Positions 45,394-57,872 of a stretch of DNA of 64,000 bases are shown piece after piece (positions within the stretch are counted from its first letter, which is position 1; every line of letters begins with the position of its first letter). The stretch is taken from NCBI RefSeq assembly GCF_016808335.1, contig NC_053149.1:15055714-15119713 (forward strand). Direction: 5' to 3'. Below the pieces are notes generated by a model. That model was not told the origin of the DNA and did no database searches. It saw only the letters and a program-made list of their open reading frames with translations. Both the position numbers and the translations under genes were made by a program. Source of the DNA: Panicum virgatum (Eukaryota > Streptophyta > Magnoliopsida > Poales > Poaceae).

Positions 45394-46459
45394 CACATTA
45401 CTCAACGGTGATCATAGAGGTAGGAGTATGTGATTGTATTCATACAGGTGAGTTTGCGTGTTTGCATGTAAACATCCATATCTATATTATAGTTTACAAA
45501 AAAGTAAGTGTGTGTGGATGTGAACTTTTGTGTTTATATTATGTTTCAAAAAATATATTGGATTTGCAAAACATTACAAATTCTTCCATTAATTTGATCT
45601 GACCAAAATAAATGACGTCATAGCACATAGGCAAATTTAATATTGAACTCAACTAAAACTAACAACATAAGCATACAAACAAAAAACAGATCCCCATGTC
45701 AAACAAAAGAGGGAACAGACCCATTTAAAAAAATAAAATACAAGAAAATATTAATATTGCTAAAACACAAGATTGATTTGATGGAAGGCAAAGAGATTGC
45801 ACCCTCTAATTTGATCTTAACAATACAAGAAATTTATGCAACATTAGATAATACATTTCACCTCACCTCATACATACCTTGGACATACAGAGCAGTACAA
45901 ATTCTTCTATTAATTAGAGTAGAACAAAAGAAAACCAAATTAGAAAGAGATTGCATTACATCATATAGACAAGCATTTTATACAATACAATAACAAGTTA
46001 AAAGAAGGGTACATATACGGAACACCATAATGTCATGTGGAGTAGAGGCGAGAGGCAATGACTTGACAGGGGCACTCGACGGGTTTAATTTTTTTGGCAC
46101 GGCTGGGCCGGTACAGAGCAAATGATGAAAAGGCTGAGTGGCAGCTAAAAAATAATTGGGCCTGCCTCTCCATCATCTGACATCCTCCATCCAAAAGGAG
46201 ACGGAGAATGGGCCAGCCGGTCAAACAATCGAACAGAAAAAAAATCGAGTGACGCAGGTATTGGATTTTCACTCGAGTGACGTTTAGGAATTCTTATTTT
46301 GAATCTTTTTTTTGCTCCGCAATATATTCCTGCTAAAACATAAAAAAATATTTAAATTTTTTTTCTAAATATGCATGACAGCTAATGGGCTTGTTAAGCA
46401 TGTGTACAGAAACCACTATCCCGGCCCAAAGCCCTAAACCGCGACGTCGCCTCTCGGGC
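45394..46459. other. intergenic, no gene recognised
   Basis: AT-rich DNA with short ORFs of no clear family. No transposon ends were identified. Confidence 0.5.
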
Positions 46460-47670
46460 CCAGCGCGGCCGGGGCGCCGCCTCCGCATCTACAATTTGCT
46501 GCTCAGCTGAGCCTCACTTCCATCTCAGCTCGGCCGCTTCGCCGCAGCGCGCAGGCTGTTCGATGCAATGCTCGAGGGAGCGGCCTAGCGCCGGGACTCC
46601 CAGCGTCGGTCTCCTGCAACGCCCTCGCTACGTCATGTTGCCGCGCCTGTGGCCGCCTTGACGACTAGTCGATCAACATTCCAGCACCGCGGCGCGGGTG
46701 GCTTCGTTCCAACGAGCGGGGCTATTCCAATTTCCATGCCATCCTCGTCGACGGGGCCTGCACCGCGGGGGTCTTCACTTTGTATGCTCGTCAGCGTGCT
46801 GCGGGGCGGGATGTTCCCGAGCGTTCCCGCGTATGCCCACCGGCCACCAGGGCACTGAGCAGACGGTGGCGCTCACTACTACAGCGCTGTACAGGAGGGT
46901 GGTGAAAGTGGGGCTTAGAGGTTGCGTCTCACCTCGGGTTCTATCACCAGTTTGTGCCGGGTGGAGATGGTATCCCAGGCAAAAATTCTCCTTCAGTGAC
47001 ATGCTTGCAGCTGCAGTTGGGTGCTGGCCGAACATCTTGACTCCTTGACAAGTCAACTTCGGTGGAGTAGTATCACCGGCAAGTTCACCGTGCAATAATC
47101 CTGATGGTGGCAATGGCTTACCCCCAATGTCGTCGCGCACATGACGCTCATGAACAGTATCTGAAAGGGTGGCCAGGTGATGAAACTAACTATAGGGCTC
47201 GGGGCTCCTAGGAGAGATGGGACACCAAGGCGTAAAACCTAAGGAATTTGATACAATATGCTTTTTGACGGATTGTGCAAATAAGGTGGGCTTGAGGAAG
47301 CACTTGACCTTTTTCCACAAAATGGAGAAGGTTTTGCCAGTAGATTGTTTCGTATAATGTTCTCACTAGTGAATTCTGCAAAATGGGGCACGTGGAGAAA
47401 GCTCTCAAGTACGTTTATGGAAACTAAAAAAGGGCTTCTTTCTTGATGCTGTTTTGTATGACATTGATTCAAAGCTAGGTCAGACTGAAATAGCAAATGG
47501 GTTGCTGATTGACACGGAGAAGAAAGGCCTGGAACAAACTGTTGCTGGTTTAGCAAGGTTAGAAAATGCCCCAAAAGCTTATGCTTTAGCAAAGGAGATG
47601 CATAATAAAATAGTTAAGCTTGGTCACTGTATGTTTTCTGAAGAAATGCAAAGAAAAGTTTGAATAAATT
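46460..47670 (+). pseudogene. PPR protein pseudogene
   Basis: Pentatricopeptide repeat proteins bind organelle RNA through repeated ~35-residue helical pairs. Scattered frames here read LFDAMLEGA (46560), TALYRRVVKVGLR (46885) and VSYNVLTSEFCKMGHVEKAL (47350), all typical PPR helix segments in the right order. Frames shift repeatedly and stops occur. The GC-rich start and absence of introns fit a dead PPR gene or processed copy. The sequence after 47450 (ORF to 47663) may be its C-terminal continuation. Confidence 0.55.
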
Positions 47671-49302
47671 CACTGTTGACAGTGCAAAGTTAGAAGTTAC
47701 AATCCTCCCCTTTGGATAAATAAATGGAACTTCCAGCGTAACAATTGATTTCAATAAGGATGACTGCTGCAAATGCTTCAGGGGGAACAATGAGTCCTGA
47801 TGGACATGAGGTTCGTTTTCACATTTCCGTGCCCTTCCTTGAAATTTTCTGCCTGTCCATATAATCATCTTTGTATTTCATAAATCAATAAGACAGATTG
47901 GTAGCATCATGCGGCATGTTGGTATAGACCTTTCTCCTTTGCTGCATAATGAAACCATATTTTTATTGAACTCAGTTTCATCTGCAAGTGCCAGCACTGT
48001 TGACTCTTTGAGCAGATAACCATGCCTAATGGTCCTTTCTTATATTCCATAATTTCCTTCACCTGTTGCTTCTTAGGTTCCATCATGCCAGACAACATAC
48101 TATATTTACTAGCAAGGTAATGATAAAGTTCAAATTATTCAAAAAGGCAGAAAAAGCTGAACATTGGAAGAAGGTTCGGAACAATATCTTGGATTACAAC
48201 AGATATAAAGGAAATCAGGGCTCGCTGACTGTAGTTTGGAGTAGTGATCTGTAATAAATGATGTATGTCCCAAACTGTCACACTCATGCAGATCATGGAT
48301 GATGCTTAATTTCGTTCAGTGAATTTGTTGCCAGGTGTTTCCCCTTATACACTTCTATCAAATTTAATTGTTGTACAATCTGTTGCAATTTCTTTTGTTC
48401 AAATCTTGCATTCAATAATTGATAGCAGGTGATGCTAGTAGAGTAATACAGTACATAATGTCGAACATATTGAAACTAGTGAGGACAAAAAGAAGTGTGG
48501 TTACTAATCTTGGAATTTCTTGCCTTTATGAATGAAGTCTACAGCCACATCAATAATCCATGAGTTTTTTAACTTGTTCCTTTAAACAGAGGAGCTCTCA
48601 TATATAAATAACTGCTTGCTACTGCAGGGTGTTGTAATGTTGGTAGGATAATAGTTCATGCCTTGCTTTGAAACTTGAAAGCCTATGATTATCTTCATAA
48701 TCATTTAAAAGTAGTGCCAAGAATCTGCATAACTACAGAATCTACAATATCCTTCTAGTGAGGAATATTTATAGATACTGTTGAAAGATTATTTTACTAA
48801 TAATAATAACTCAAATTATCTTATGGGTCTCTTTGGCACTCATTTGATCAGTTAATTTCATTTTCTTTGTTCAAATCTCCCTGAGTATTTAAGATCATCA
48901 ATCTAAATCTATATCTGCAAAGGCATGATTTAGATGTTCATTCAATGAATATATATGAATATCTTTGCCCTAAATTTGTTTGCTAGTTTCAAAAGTAGCA
49001 AATTATTTTTAACATCAGGATTTAAAAGGCTATGTTCCACTTGTATCCCACAAGGTTCATGCCTATTAATTTTTTTCCTAAAGGAAACTGAAAATTCTGT
49101 TGCTTTAAATCTAGATCATTTAAAGGCTATAAATGTTGCTACTGGGTCATATTTGTCAGAGTACTTCATTTTGCAAGTGTGGCTAACTTTTGTGGCTTTC
49201 TGATATTTTCTTAATAAAATTCATAAGAGGTGCTTTCTATTTAATATGTATATATCTCAGAGAGGCAAATCACCTTAACATCTAGATATATATGCCTGAA
49301 AT

Positions 49303-49371
49303 ATTTCTAGTTTTCTTAATATAATGAAGCGCAGTTCTCCTGCGTCTTTCGAGAAAAAAAAATTTCTAGTT
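49303..49371 (+). mobile_element. 49-bp LINE 3'-end insertion
   Basis: ATTTCTAGTT flanks it perfectly (49303-49312 and 49362-49371). The insert contains cttaatataatgaagcgcag, then ttctcctgcgtctttcgag and an A run. This resembles the tail that ends grass LINE copies, with its short hairpin gcgcag..ctgcg. Confidence 0.75.
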
Positions 49372-51205
49372 AGTATGTTCTTAGAGACAAATCTAGGATA
49401 TGATTTCGTAGAGTTAGCACTTCTTGTAGATATTGTTCAATCCAACATCATCAAGAAAGCGTGTGATAGGTTTGTTGAAGTTTTCATTACCTCCAAACTA
49501 AGTATATTCTTTTTTACGTATTTTGCATTTTTCGTTAACATAAACATGCGCTACTTGCATGTATTCTGTTCCCCTAATGTGCTACTAGCACATCTTTAAC
49601 AATATGTACTTTAGCATGTCATCTTTCATATATATATTTCACGTTAGGTTTTACATGATCCACAAACCTGCCAAGCCTTGACGGATTTCACCTGCTAAGT
49701 TTTGCAAGAATGTGCATTGCCAGTTACCACACTTGAGAAAATTACACACTGGAAGGCCTTTTCACCAAATACTGAAACGTTGTACATTGTTAGTATGTGG
49801 CATCTCTGGAAATACTTTTACACATTCTTTTTATGTGGAGGGTCTCTAAATCCCTACATAACATCGAACGGTAGCTTGTGAAGTTGGATGTGAGTGCAGT
49901 GCTGCTACTGGCCAAAAACTTTGGTAAAGAACTCATGGAGCTTAGTGAAGTCTCAGTGTTCAGAGGACATCATTTGTGAATGGTGCAGTGGGTTTATAAA
50001 CAACTGCACAAAAATGCAGCACGGTGTTATCAAGATCCTGCCAGCATTGAGACTTGATTAAATCTGGATGGCCTACAGCTAGCCAGGCATCTGGAATTGA
50101 AGCTGGTGCACGTCATTTTGAAATAACTGCTTGAAATTTGTGCAAATCTGGGTGCAATGCTGCAGCATGATATGAACAGATCCACAATATATTTATATCT
50201 AGCACCAGTGCTGAGGCTTGTGAGCTGAGCTGATATCTTCAAACTTCAAAGGTTTATGATGCAATCAGTGCTTCTGAGTTTCAACTTCCAATCTAAGATT
50301 ATCCAGGTTGGAGACCTTTTTTTTCTGAACTTCTCATCACCTATCAAAGTGATAATTGCTATTTTACTTAATTCATCTGACTATACGATTCATTCAGCTC
50401 GCTCGTATGGTGCAAACATTAATGAACATTGATACGTGGATTAAATTGAAGATATAGGTTATCATATTTGGATGGTCACTGCCATACTCTAGAAAACAAA
50501 ATGTGTATTACAAAAACTTTGAGATAAGCGCTTGAGTAGCTCATCAAATTTCAGATATACTTTTTCATGTCTTGTTGAAATAGATGAGGTATCTCTGCTA
50601 AAAAAAAATTGATGAGGCACTTCACATTCATAAACAGATAAACAGGGTAATGGGTAAATAACCAGTACTTTCTAGTTACGTTCAGTGTTTGCGGGTGTGG
50701 CACATGGTTTTTTGGCCAATATCTTGAGTGGTCTGATCATGTGATCTTCTCTTTGTGATTACTATAAGAGGAATCTAATCTGAAAGAGTTCAATAGTCAT
50801 GTTACTCATGTATCATCAGCTTCAATTGTCAAATCCAGCACTGCTAAATTAAGATCAGTAGGCAAGTTTCAGTTGTTACCTGTCAATAATATCGGTATCT
50901 TACTTGTGTACTGGCGACAGATCGCAAAATCTATCCAAATGTAATCATGCAAATTCCATGTACAAATTATACACAAAGGCCAATTAGAAAAACATTTCAG
51001 AGTATACAATCCCTTCTTGTTCTAAAAGTCTAGACAGCAGTTCCCATGTGATCGCCTGATCGGCTTAATGAGGTTTTATCAGGCAAAATTTATAGTCGAA
51101 AATTTCAATATTGAGGCCTTTAATTTAACCAAGAGTCAAATGACGAGCAACCCGTAGCCATGTGCCAGAGCATCTGATCTGCATCTCGCTGGCCGTGCAG
51201 TATCG

Positions 51206-51249
51206 CTAAATAAGTGTTCTTTTTTGGGACCACTAAACAAGTGCCTTCT
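51206..51249 (-). mobile_element. 12-bp T-headed micro-insertion, diverged flanks
   Basis: ctaaataagtgttct (51206-51220) and ctaaacaagtgccttct (51233-51249) flank tttttgggacca. The flanks differ at several positions, so this is the least certain of the set. Confidence 0.4.
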
Positions 51250-51507
51250 TGAATCTTGAAACACCGATTCGGCACCCTAGAATAACAAGCTCCTCCAGCT
51301 ATTTCTGTGTACTTTCTGGTTCCTGTTATTGGCGTACTTTTGATTGCTTAATTAGTTTTGCCCTTTTGAGGTTCGGGGACAAATTGTTGTCAAAGGAACA
51401 CATTATTAGACAAGGGGTAAGGATTGAGTTCTGTGGGATATCCTTGCTTCCAACAACTCCTAGTAGCATAGTTCACCACAGGAAGATACTCCATTTTTGT
51501 TGCAGTG

Positions 51508-51556
51508 ATAGTGGATTGAATCAATTGTTTCAAAAAAAAATAGTGGATTGAATCAA
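51508..51556 (+). mobile_element. 15-bp A-tailed micro-insertion
   Basis: ATAGTGGATTGAATCAA occurs perfectly at 51508-51524 and 51540-51556. The insert is ttgtttcaaaaaaaa. Confidence 0.8.
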
Positions 51557-52470
51557 ATAGGTGAGAAAAAACAACAAGCCCCTTCCTATTTACATCTGAA
51601 TTGTTGTCAGCTCATATACTTCATCAGGGAGTGTTTCCTGTACATTCTTCTGTGTTAATTTTTCAGCTTGCTGTACATTCTTGTTTTGTCTACTTGTCTG
51701 TCTTCAAATCAGAGCGTGCATTTTGTTTGTGATCTCTATCATACGCCAATAAGTGTATTCCTCATAATCATAGCATTTGACGCCGCCGGAACTATACTAT
51801 ACATACATCTCCCTCCCTATAGACACTAAGCTCTAGTAGTATCAGCTGGTATATGTAGGCCAATAGTACAATGCAAAACGTATGCAAAAGCTTATACCTT
51901 CCTTATTTCTACCACTTAATGCGAATCTGATACCACCAATTTACCTTGCAGACATACCTTTTTTAGTGGCAGCCGACATATTATCATCTGATCATCAAAT
52001 GAAATGGTCAGTGGCCTCGTGACCATCAAACCTACCACATGAAACACTGGCTTCAATTTCAAGCGAGTTCAAAGTCAATGCAAAGTTGGAATTCGCGCCC
52101 ATGGCCAAAGTAAAAGGACTCTTTTCTAATCCAGTTAGGTTTGGCCTGATTGCCCATTAACCATCTGATCTCCTCCCTTGATAGATGTGAAGTCAATGTC
52201 TCTCCTTACAGTTTGTTAGTGATGCAGTACAGGTGCCCCCCCACCCCCAGTCCCCAACTGGGCAATTTGCCCATGTTACCAGTTTACTTTTCCAGCCGAA
52301 AAAATTGCCCCGAATCTTCTGTATGTTTAATTTGGAAATAGCCTTACCACTGGTCTGAATTTAGACTTCATCAGACTATAGAACATGCAGCCATATCTCC
52401 AATAAAATTTTCATAAGAAAAGGGAGAGATTCCTCCGTACACGTAGCATTTGCCTGCATGAGTAAGCGCC

Positions 52471-52478
52471 TATATATG
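52471..52478 (+). promoter_or_regulatory. TATA box of the expansin gene
   Basis: TATATATG lies 215 bp upstream of the ATG at 52686, followed by C-rich leader sequence. A leader intron is possible. Confidence 0.5.
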
Positions 52479-52685
52479 TCCACCCCAGTTTCCTCCTACC
52501 ATCCTGTGTGCACTCGCACTGCAGCAAGTTGAGAGTTGAGAGCCAGCAACTGCAAGCCTAGAGGTGCTCGTCTAGAGCTGCAAGTACGTGCAAATCCCTA
52601 GCTAGATCTATCTACTTTTATTGGTTGTTGATGCCTCTGCTAACTCGCTTATTTGTTGATGCTTTTTAGAAGGATATACTATACA

Positions 52686-53661
52686 ATGGAGTCCCTAGGC
52701 TTGCTGGCTCTCGCCGTCGCTGCCGTGCTCAAGCTCGCCGCCGCTGACTCCGGCTGGAACGACGGCCGCGCCACGTTCTACGGCGGCAACGATGCCTCCG
52801 GCGCCATGGGTGAGCAGACAGTACAGATTGCTGCACGGAGATGCAGCTAAGGAATTGAAGCCTGTTCCGGCCACTCATTGCATTACTGATGGTGTTCACC
52901 TTTGTGACCTGCAGGAGGAGCGTGCGGCTACGGTAACTTGTACAGCGCGGGGTACGGGACGAACACGGCGGCGCTGAGCACCGCGCTATTCAACAACGGC
53001 CGGAGCTGCGGCGCGTGCTTCGAGATCCGGTGCTCCGGCAGCCGTAGCTGCCTGTCTGGCTCCGCCATGGTGACGGCCACCAACTTCTGCCCTCCCAACT
53101 ACGCGCTCCCCAACAACGACGGCGGGTGGTGCAACCCGCCGCAGCCGCACTTCGACCTCGCCGAGCCGGTGTTCGCCAGGATCGCCCAGGCCAGCGCCGG
53201 CGTCGTGCCCGTGCAGTACAGGAGGTTCGTGCTGGCACTGACATGCACCGACCACACTAAACATCTCTGAACCAATGCAAATCAAGCTTGATGGAAGAAT
53301 GCTCGTCATCAGATCGACACTGACAGATGCACGAACGGTGTCGATTTCTCTGTGCAGGGTGACATGCGCCAAGCAGGGCGGCATCCGGTTCACCATCTCC
53401 GGCCACTCCTACTTCGTCCTGGTGCTGATCACGAACGTCGGCGGCGCCGGCGACGTGACGGCGGTGTCGGTGAAGGGGTCGCAGACCGGGTGGCAGTCCA
53501 TGAGCCACAACTGGGGCGCCAACTGGCAGAGCAACGCCCTGCTCGACCGCCAGGCGCTGTCGTTCCAGGTCACCGCCAGCGACGGCCGCAGCGTCACGTC
53601 CGCCAACGCTGCGCCCAGCGGCTGGAGCTACGGCCAGACCTTCTCCGGCAACCAGTTCTAG
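52686..53661 (+). CDS. alpha-expansin, 3 exons, intact
   Basis: Expansins loosen cell walls at acidic pH without cutting polymers. Exons are 52686-52809, 52915-53224 and 53358-53661 with GT..AG introns and a 245-residue product, normal for the family. Residues 1-21 form a signal peptide ([15 protein letters not shown]), so the protein is secreted to the wall. The first domain has the conserved [20 protein letters not shown] opening, paired cysteines and the HFDL motif ([11 protein letters not shown]). The second is the grass-pollen-allergen-like domain with [18 protein letters not shown] and the C-terminal [13 protein letters not shown]. The GGWCNPP block is typical of alpha-expansins rather than beta. 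Minor oddities are [14 protein letters not shown] where AMPMF..IA..RAG is usual. No lesion was seen. Confidence 0.93.
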
Positions 53662-54126
53662 CCGGCCGCCGGCCGCCATTAGTAGCGCGGGTGCGTCGCC
53701 GGAGGAGGGCTCTTTTTTGAAGCAGCTCCCTCGAGAGCGGCAAGGTCTCTGCTGCAGTGCTGCCTGCGGGTCGCGGTGGTTACGGATTTATGACTTTACG
53801 TCTTCCCGACTCGCAAGGCGTATGCGCCTTCGCCAGCCGCCGAAGATGGGGCTCGGGGCGTTTCTAATCTGCAGCAGGCGTATGCTTTGCGGGGACGCTT
53901 TAATTAGTCATCAGGGGTTTTGAGCTCTGAGGAAAAATAATTAATGGCCGGTGGCTGTGGTGATGAGCAGAAATTAAGCGGGCTAGCTCGTCACCCGCGC
54001 CGTGTACCGCGTGACTGCATCTCTGCTTGCTTGAATTAATGGATCGCCCTTGAGGGTTTTAGATGGGCATTATTAGTGACGGCATCATACTTTTGTCTGC
54101 TGGTCATTCCAGCTAGTGTTTCCAGT

Positions 54127-54174
54127 AAACTTTATTTTAGGTACAATAGTTCAAAAAAAACTTTATTTAGGTAC
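54127..54174 (+). mobile_element. 13-bp A-tailed micro-insertion
   Basis: AAACTTTATTTTAGGTAC (54127-54144) and AAACTTTATTTAGGTAC (54158-54174) flank aatagttcaaaaa. The flanks differ only by one T in a T run. Confidence 0.75.
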
Positions 54175-54946
54175 CAGTGAACGAAAGAAAATTAGAGTCA
54201 TGATGCACGGCAAGCCAAGGGAAAAACAATGGATATGCAGTGAGGCAGTGTCTGAGAAAAGGCCACGACGATTGAATCTGTGCACTTCAAGAGTTTGATT
54301 GTGGCTTTTATTGTTCCTCAGAGGAAAGACATGAGAAAAAAAAGCAAAGATTAGATTTGGTTACCGAATTAATGGTATGAGGGACTCCTCCTAAGTGTGA
54401 TACAAAGATTTTAAATTTGTTACTCGGTATGATATTTTGACTAATAAATATTGTAAAAGTATTTTATTTCAAACAGAGGAAGTTGTATCCGGTGAAATGA
54501 TGTGTTATATGTAACTTTTGATGTGCCTAGTTTGGCTAACTAAAATCCTAAACTTGCTTACATTTGGAATGAAAAATCTAGTATAGTTATTAGTAGGTCA
54601 TGGACCATAATTTTTTTTATTAAAAAACGTATCTGTATATTTGTTTCTTACTTAGTATCATTTAATAGGTCATGTCATGTGAGACCTGCTCTAACAGGAT
54701 AGTATGTACTATTTGGGTATATATTTTACACGTGTCACTGAACTGCCAAATCTTTGAACTTTTGCAAAATGTCGGCAAAAGTGGGCCATGGCCCCCTTTG
54801 TTTCAAATAAAATCACATAAGTATATGCAAAATTGAAATCTTGAATGGCCATCTCGTATATATACACCCACTCACCCAGGCTGACAGCCACGCCAGAAGT
54901 TGCAAATAGCAACACCAGGGTAACGGCTGCATCATTGCTCGCTCCA

Positions 54947-54974
54947 CCCCCCCCCCCCCCCCCACACACACACC
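54947..54974. repeat. C17 run plus CA microsatellite
   Basis: Seventeen C (54947-54963) run directly into acacacacac. Confidence 0.85.
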
Positions 54975-55779
54975 TCTATGGTCTCCATCGTCTGCCACTC
55001 GCCGGCATCCGCAGCCGCCATGATATGAATCGGACTCCGGTAGCCGCACTCAGCCAATTACGATCAGTTTGTAGTTCGTCCAATCCCTAGCCAACTAGAC
55101 TAGTGTTTGCTCGCAAATAGAGAACCTCATTCTGCATTGCAGAAATTGATGTATAGTTTTTTTCAGTCTGCTTTTGTGTGACATTTTTCCCTCAAGTTTC
55201 TATTTGAAAAAAAAGCTTTCTCGCTCATTTTCATCTCACCTTTTCTATTAAATCTATGACATCTCAATTTTAATTGGGCCAAGAAGTGGCTAAAAACTCA
55301 TACTAAAATTATTTGGTTGTTGGATAGCTACTCCGCCGTCCATGAATAGTTGAATACGTGGTTTCAGCTAGATATTTATTGTTGAGAACAGATGACGGGA
55401 CCTGGTCATGGGCTCGAACCAAGACTATGGGCCCGTTTAGACTGACCGCACCGGCATACGCTACACCATCCTCCGGTGCCCCAATACAGGAAATTCAGCT
55501 GCACCAGTCTACTGTAAAAGCAACGCTATCATTTAGGACCGGAGCGATTCCTCAGGATAGAGGAGCTCCTCTATCAGCAGCCTCCACTCCACATGAGACG
55601 TACTGGTCTCCGACGCGTCGATCGGGGCACTGCGCCGGCTTGTCTGGCGGCCGCTGGCCGAGTTGCTAGCCGCGCCGGAGAAGGGGGAGAAGGAGAACGG
55701 CCGCCACTGCCGGGGTCCTCCGCCCGTCGGGCCGCAGTTCCCACTCGTCTGCTGCAGCCGCAAGCCCTTTTACTGTCGG

Positions 55780-56774
55780 CACTACTATAAATATGGTCAT
55801 TGCAAACGGCCTATCACCACCGGTTTGAATCAAACTGGCGGTGATAATGTATCACCACCGGTTCCAAAAGAACCCGACGGTGATGCATGTGCATCACTGT
55901 CGGTTTGTAACACAAACCGGCGGTGATGAATTTTAAACATCACCGCCGGTTCGTAACACGGCCCGACGGTGATGGCCGCCCATCAACGCCGGGTCGTGTT
56001 ACGAACCGGCGGTGATGCCCCTCGTACCCGTTTGTAATATTTTTTCCCATCTATTATATCTCTTCCAATCTTTATCACTTCCTCTCATTCTTCCCCAGCC
56101 ACTTAAATCTCCACGCCGCCCTCTCCCCTCGCTCCCTTCCTCCCCACCGCCCCCTTCCCTCCCATCCCCTCCCTTCTTCAGTTCTTCTCGAGCCACTCAG
56201 GCTCCTCCTCCCACCGGTCCTCTCTCCTCCCCTGGTCGCGCTTCATCCTATGCCGCCCCTCACTCATCCTGCCTCCCCTCCGACCAGATCTAGCCGGAGG
56301 AACCCCGGCGGGGAGGATGAGTGGCAGCGGCCAAAGGACAGATGTGGATGGGGAAAGCAGTAGGAGGAGGTCGAGGGGTGCAGGTGCTACAGCGCGGTCG
56401 CCGCGGGGTGCGCGGAGCGGCGAGCGCTGCGGGCGGCGTAGAGCCGCCGGCGCTACAAGTCGCGCGGCACGGAGGCGTGGGCGCTGCAGGCGAGCTGCGC
56501 GGCGCGGAGGTGTGGGCACTACGCGGCACAGAGCAGTGGAGGCGTGGGCGTGGCGCGGAGCAGCGTGCTAGCGGCGCTCCTGTATTTTTTTTGTTTTGCA
56601 ACGGGGCCAACACCGCCGGTTGTGGAACCGGTGGTGATGGTTTGGTTCATTACCGTCGGGTCCAGAATCGGCGGTGATGGCCCTTTACATCACCGTCGAG
56701 TTAAATCCAACGCCTCCAAAACCGGTGGTGATGGACAATTCAAACAGGCGGTGATATGAGGCGCTGTAGTAGTG
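55780..56774. mobile_element. second non-autonomous CACTA element (995 bp)
   Basis: It begins CACTACTATAAATATGG and its reversed end reads CACTACTACAGCGCC. Flanking triplets are CGG and AGG, so the duplication has decayed at one base. Many copies of catcaccg(c/t)cgg and ccggcggtgatg line both ends in opposite orientations, as in CACTA sub-termini. The GC-rich core (56180-56590) has arginine/proline ORFs in several frames and may be captured sequence. There is no transposase. Confidence 0.75.
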
Positions 56775-57716
56775 AGGCCACGAGCGCCACCGACTTCCGC
56801 GCCCTACCCCTCTTCATCTCTCCTCTGTCGACGTGAGCAGCAGTGCAGGGACCCGCCGGCCTGGCCATGGGCGCTGCTGGCATACGGGGGCGGCAGCGCA
56901 GAGACCTGCCGCCTGGCTGCGGGTGCTGCCGGCGAGCAGAGGCGGCGGCACAGGGAGGCACGGAGCTGGTGGCGACAGAGGCGTGCTGGGAGGCAGGGGT
57001 TGGGGACGCGCCGAGGGCCCGGAGTGGGGAAAGAGAGAGAGAAAAGGTGGAGAGGATGGTGGGAGTAGATAGGTGTTGGGAAGGTGGGTTCCACTCATCA
57101 ATGGCTATAGAAATGGTGGGTAAAGTAGATTTGAGTAAAAAATATAGATGATTGGGATATAATGGATGAGATATATAGTATGACGAGTGCAAGAGAAATG
57201 GAGGCAGAGGAGAGATCTCGATGACCAGAATAGAGTATTCCTTTTAGAGTATGAATTTAGAGTGTGACACACTCATGGTTGCCAAATGCGCTTGTACGCC
57301 AAGTATAAGGGTGGAACAGCTGCACCACAGCTCTGTAAACTGAACGCTATCATCCTATTTGCTACAGAAACTACTACGGTCAACGTTCCTCTCTCTTCCC
57401 GCTATCTTCTCTCTCTTGCCTCGTCTTCTCCGCTCCTCTCCCATGCGCGCTCGCAGTTGCCCCTCTCCTACCGTGACACGCCCTCCTGCCCCACCCTGAC
57501 GAGTGGAACCACATCTTTGGGGGGGGGGTGCTGCACTTGGATCCTCTAAAGGACCTGCAGTACGCCTTCAGTGGAATTTTTTGCTGTAGCAGGGCACGGT
57601 AAGCGGTCCGCTACAGAAACGGAAGAGACCGATTCTTCCAAATCCAGTGGACTCCCTATTCCTTCTCTACAGAACCACATGGCGTAGGGCCCACCGCTGC
57701 GCCTTGCCCCCTCCGC

Positions 57717-57872
57717 CACTGGCGGAGCTAAGTGTAGACAAAAGTGGGTCATGGCCCTCCTTACCATGCAAAAGCTCCATTAGATGAACAGTAATTTTGA
57801 CACTTTTTATTAGCTTAGCACCTCAATTACCAAGGCTGCCCCCCCTGATTCTCAGGTCTGGCTCCGCCACTG
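57717..57872. mobile_element. hAT-type MITE (156 bp)
   Basis: A perfect 8-bp duplication, CCCTCCGC (57709-57716 and 57873-57880), flanks it. The ends CACTGGCGGAGCTAAG and, reversed, CAGTGGCGGAGCCAGA are inverted repeats. It has no coding sequence. Confidence 0.85.

Larger units (their letters stand above)
47671..52470. other. intergenic, no gene recognised
   Basis: About 4.8 kb of AT-rich sequence upstream of the expansin. ORFs are short with no domain. Three micro-insertions (49303-49371, 51206-51249, 51508-51556) are the only structures I can support. A run rich in C lies near 52232. Confidence 0.55.
53662..55429. other. intergenic downstream of the expansin
   Basis: Contains the expansin 3' region, the micro-insertion at 54127-54174, and a C17 run followed by a CA repeat at 54947-54974. 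No gene was recognised. Confidence 0.5.

Noticed and set aside
50594..50640. A further A-tailed micro-insertion (gatgaggtatctctgctaaaaaaaaa...gatgaggcac)
   Set aside because: Only seven flanking bases match cleanly, too few to separate from chance.
56178..57192. ORFs in the CACTA core and its neighbour
   Set aside because: Arginine/proline-rich in many frames, no conserved motif, opposite strands equally open.
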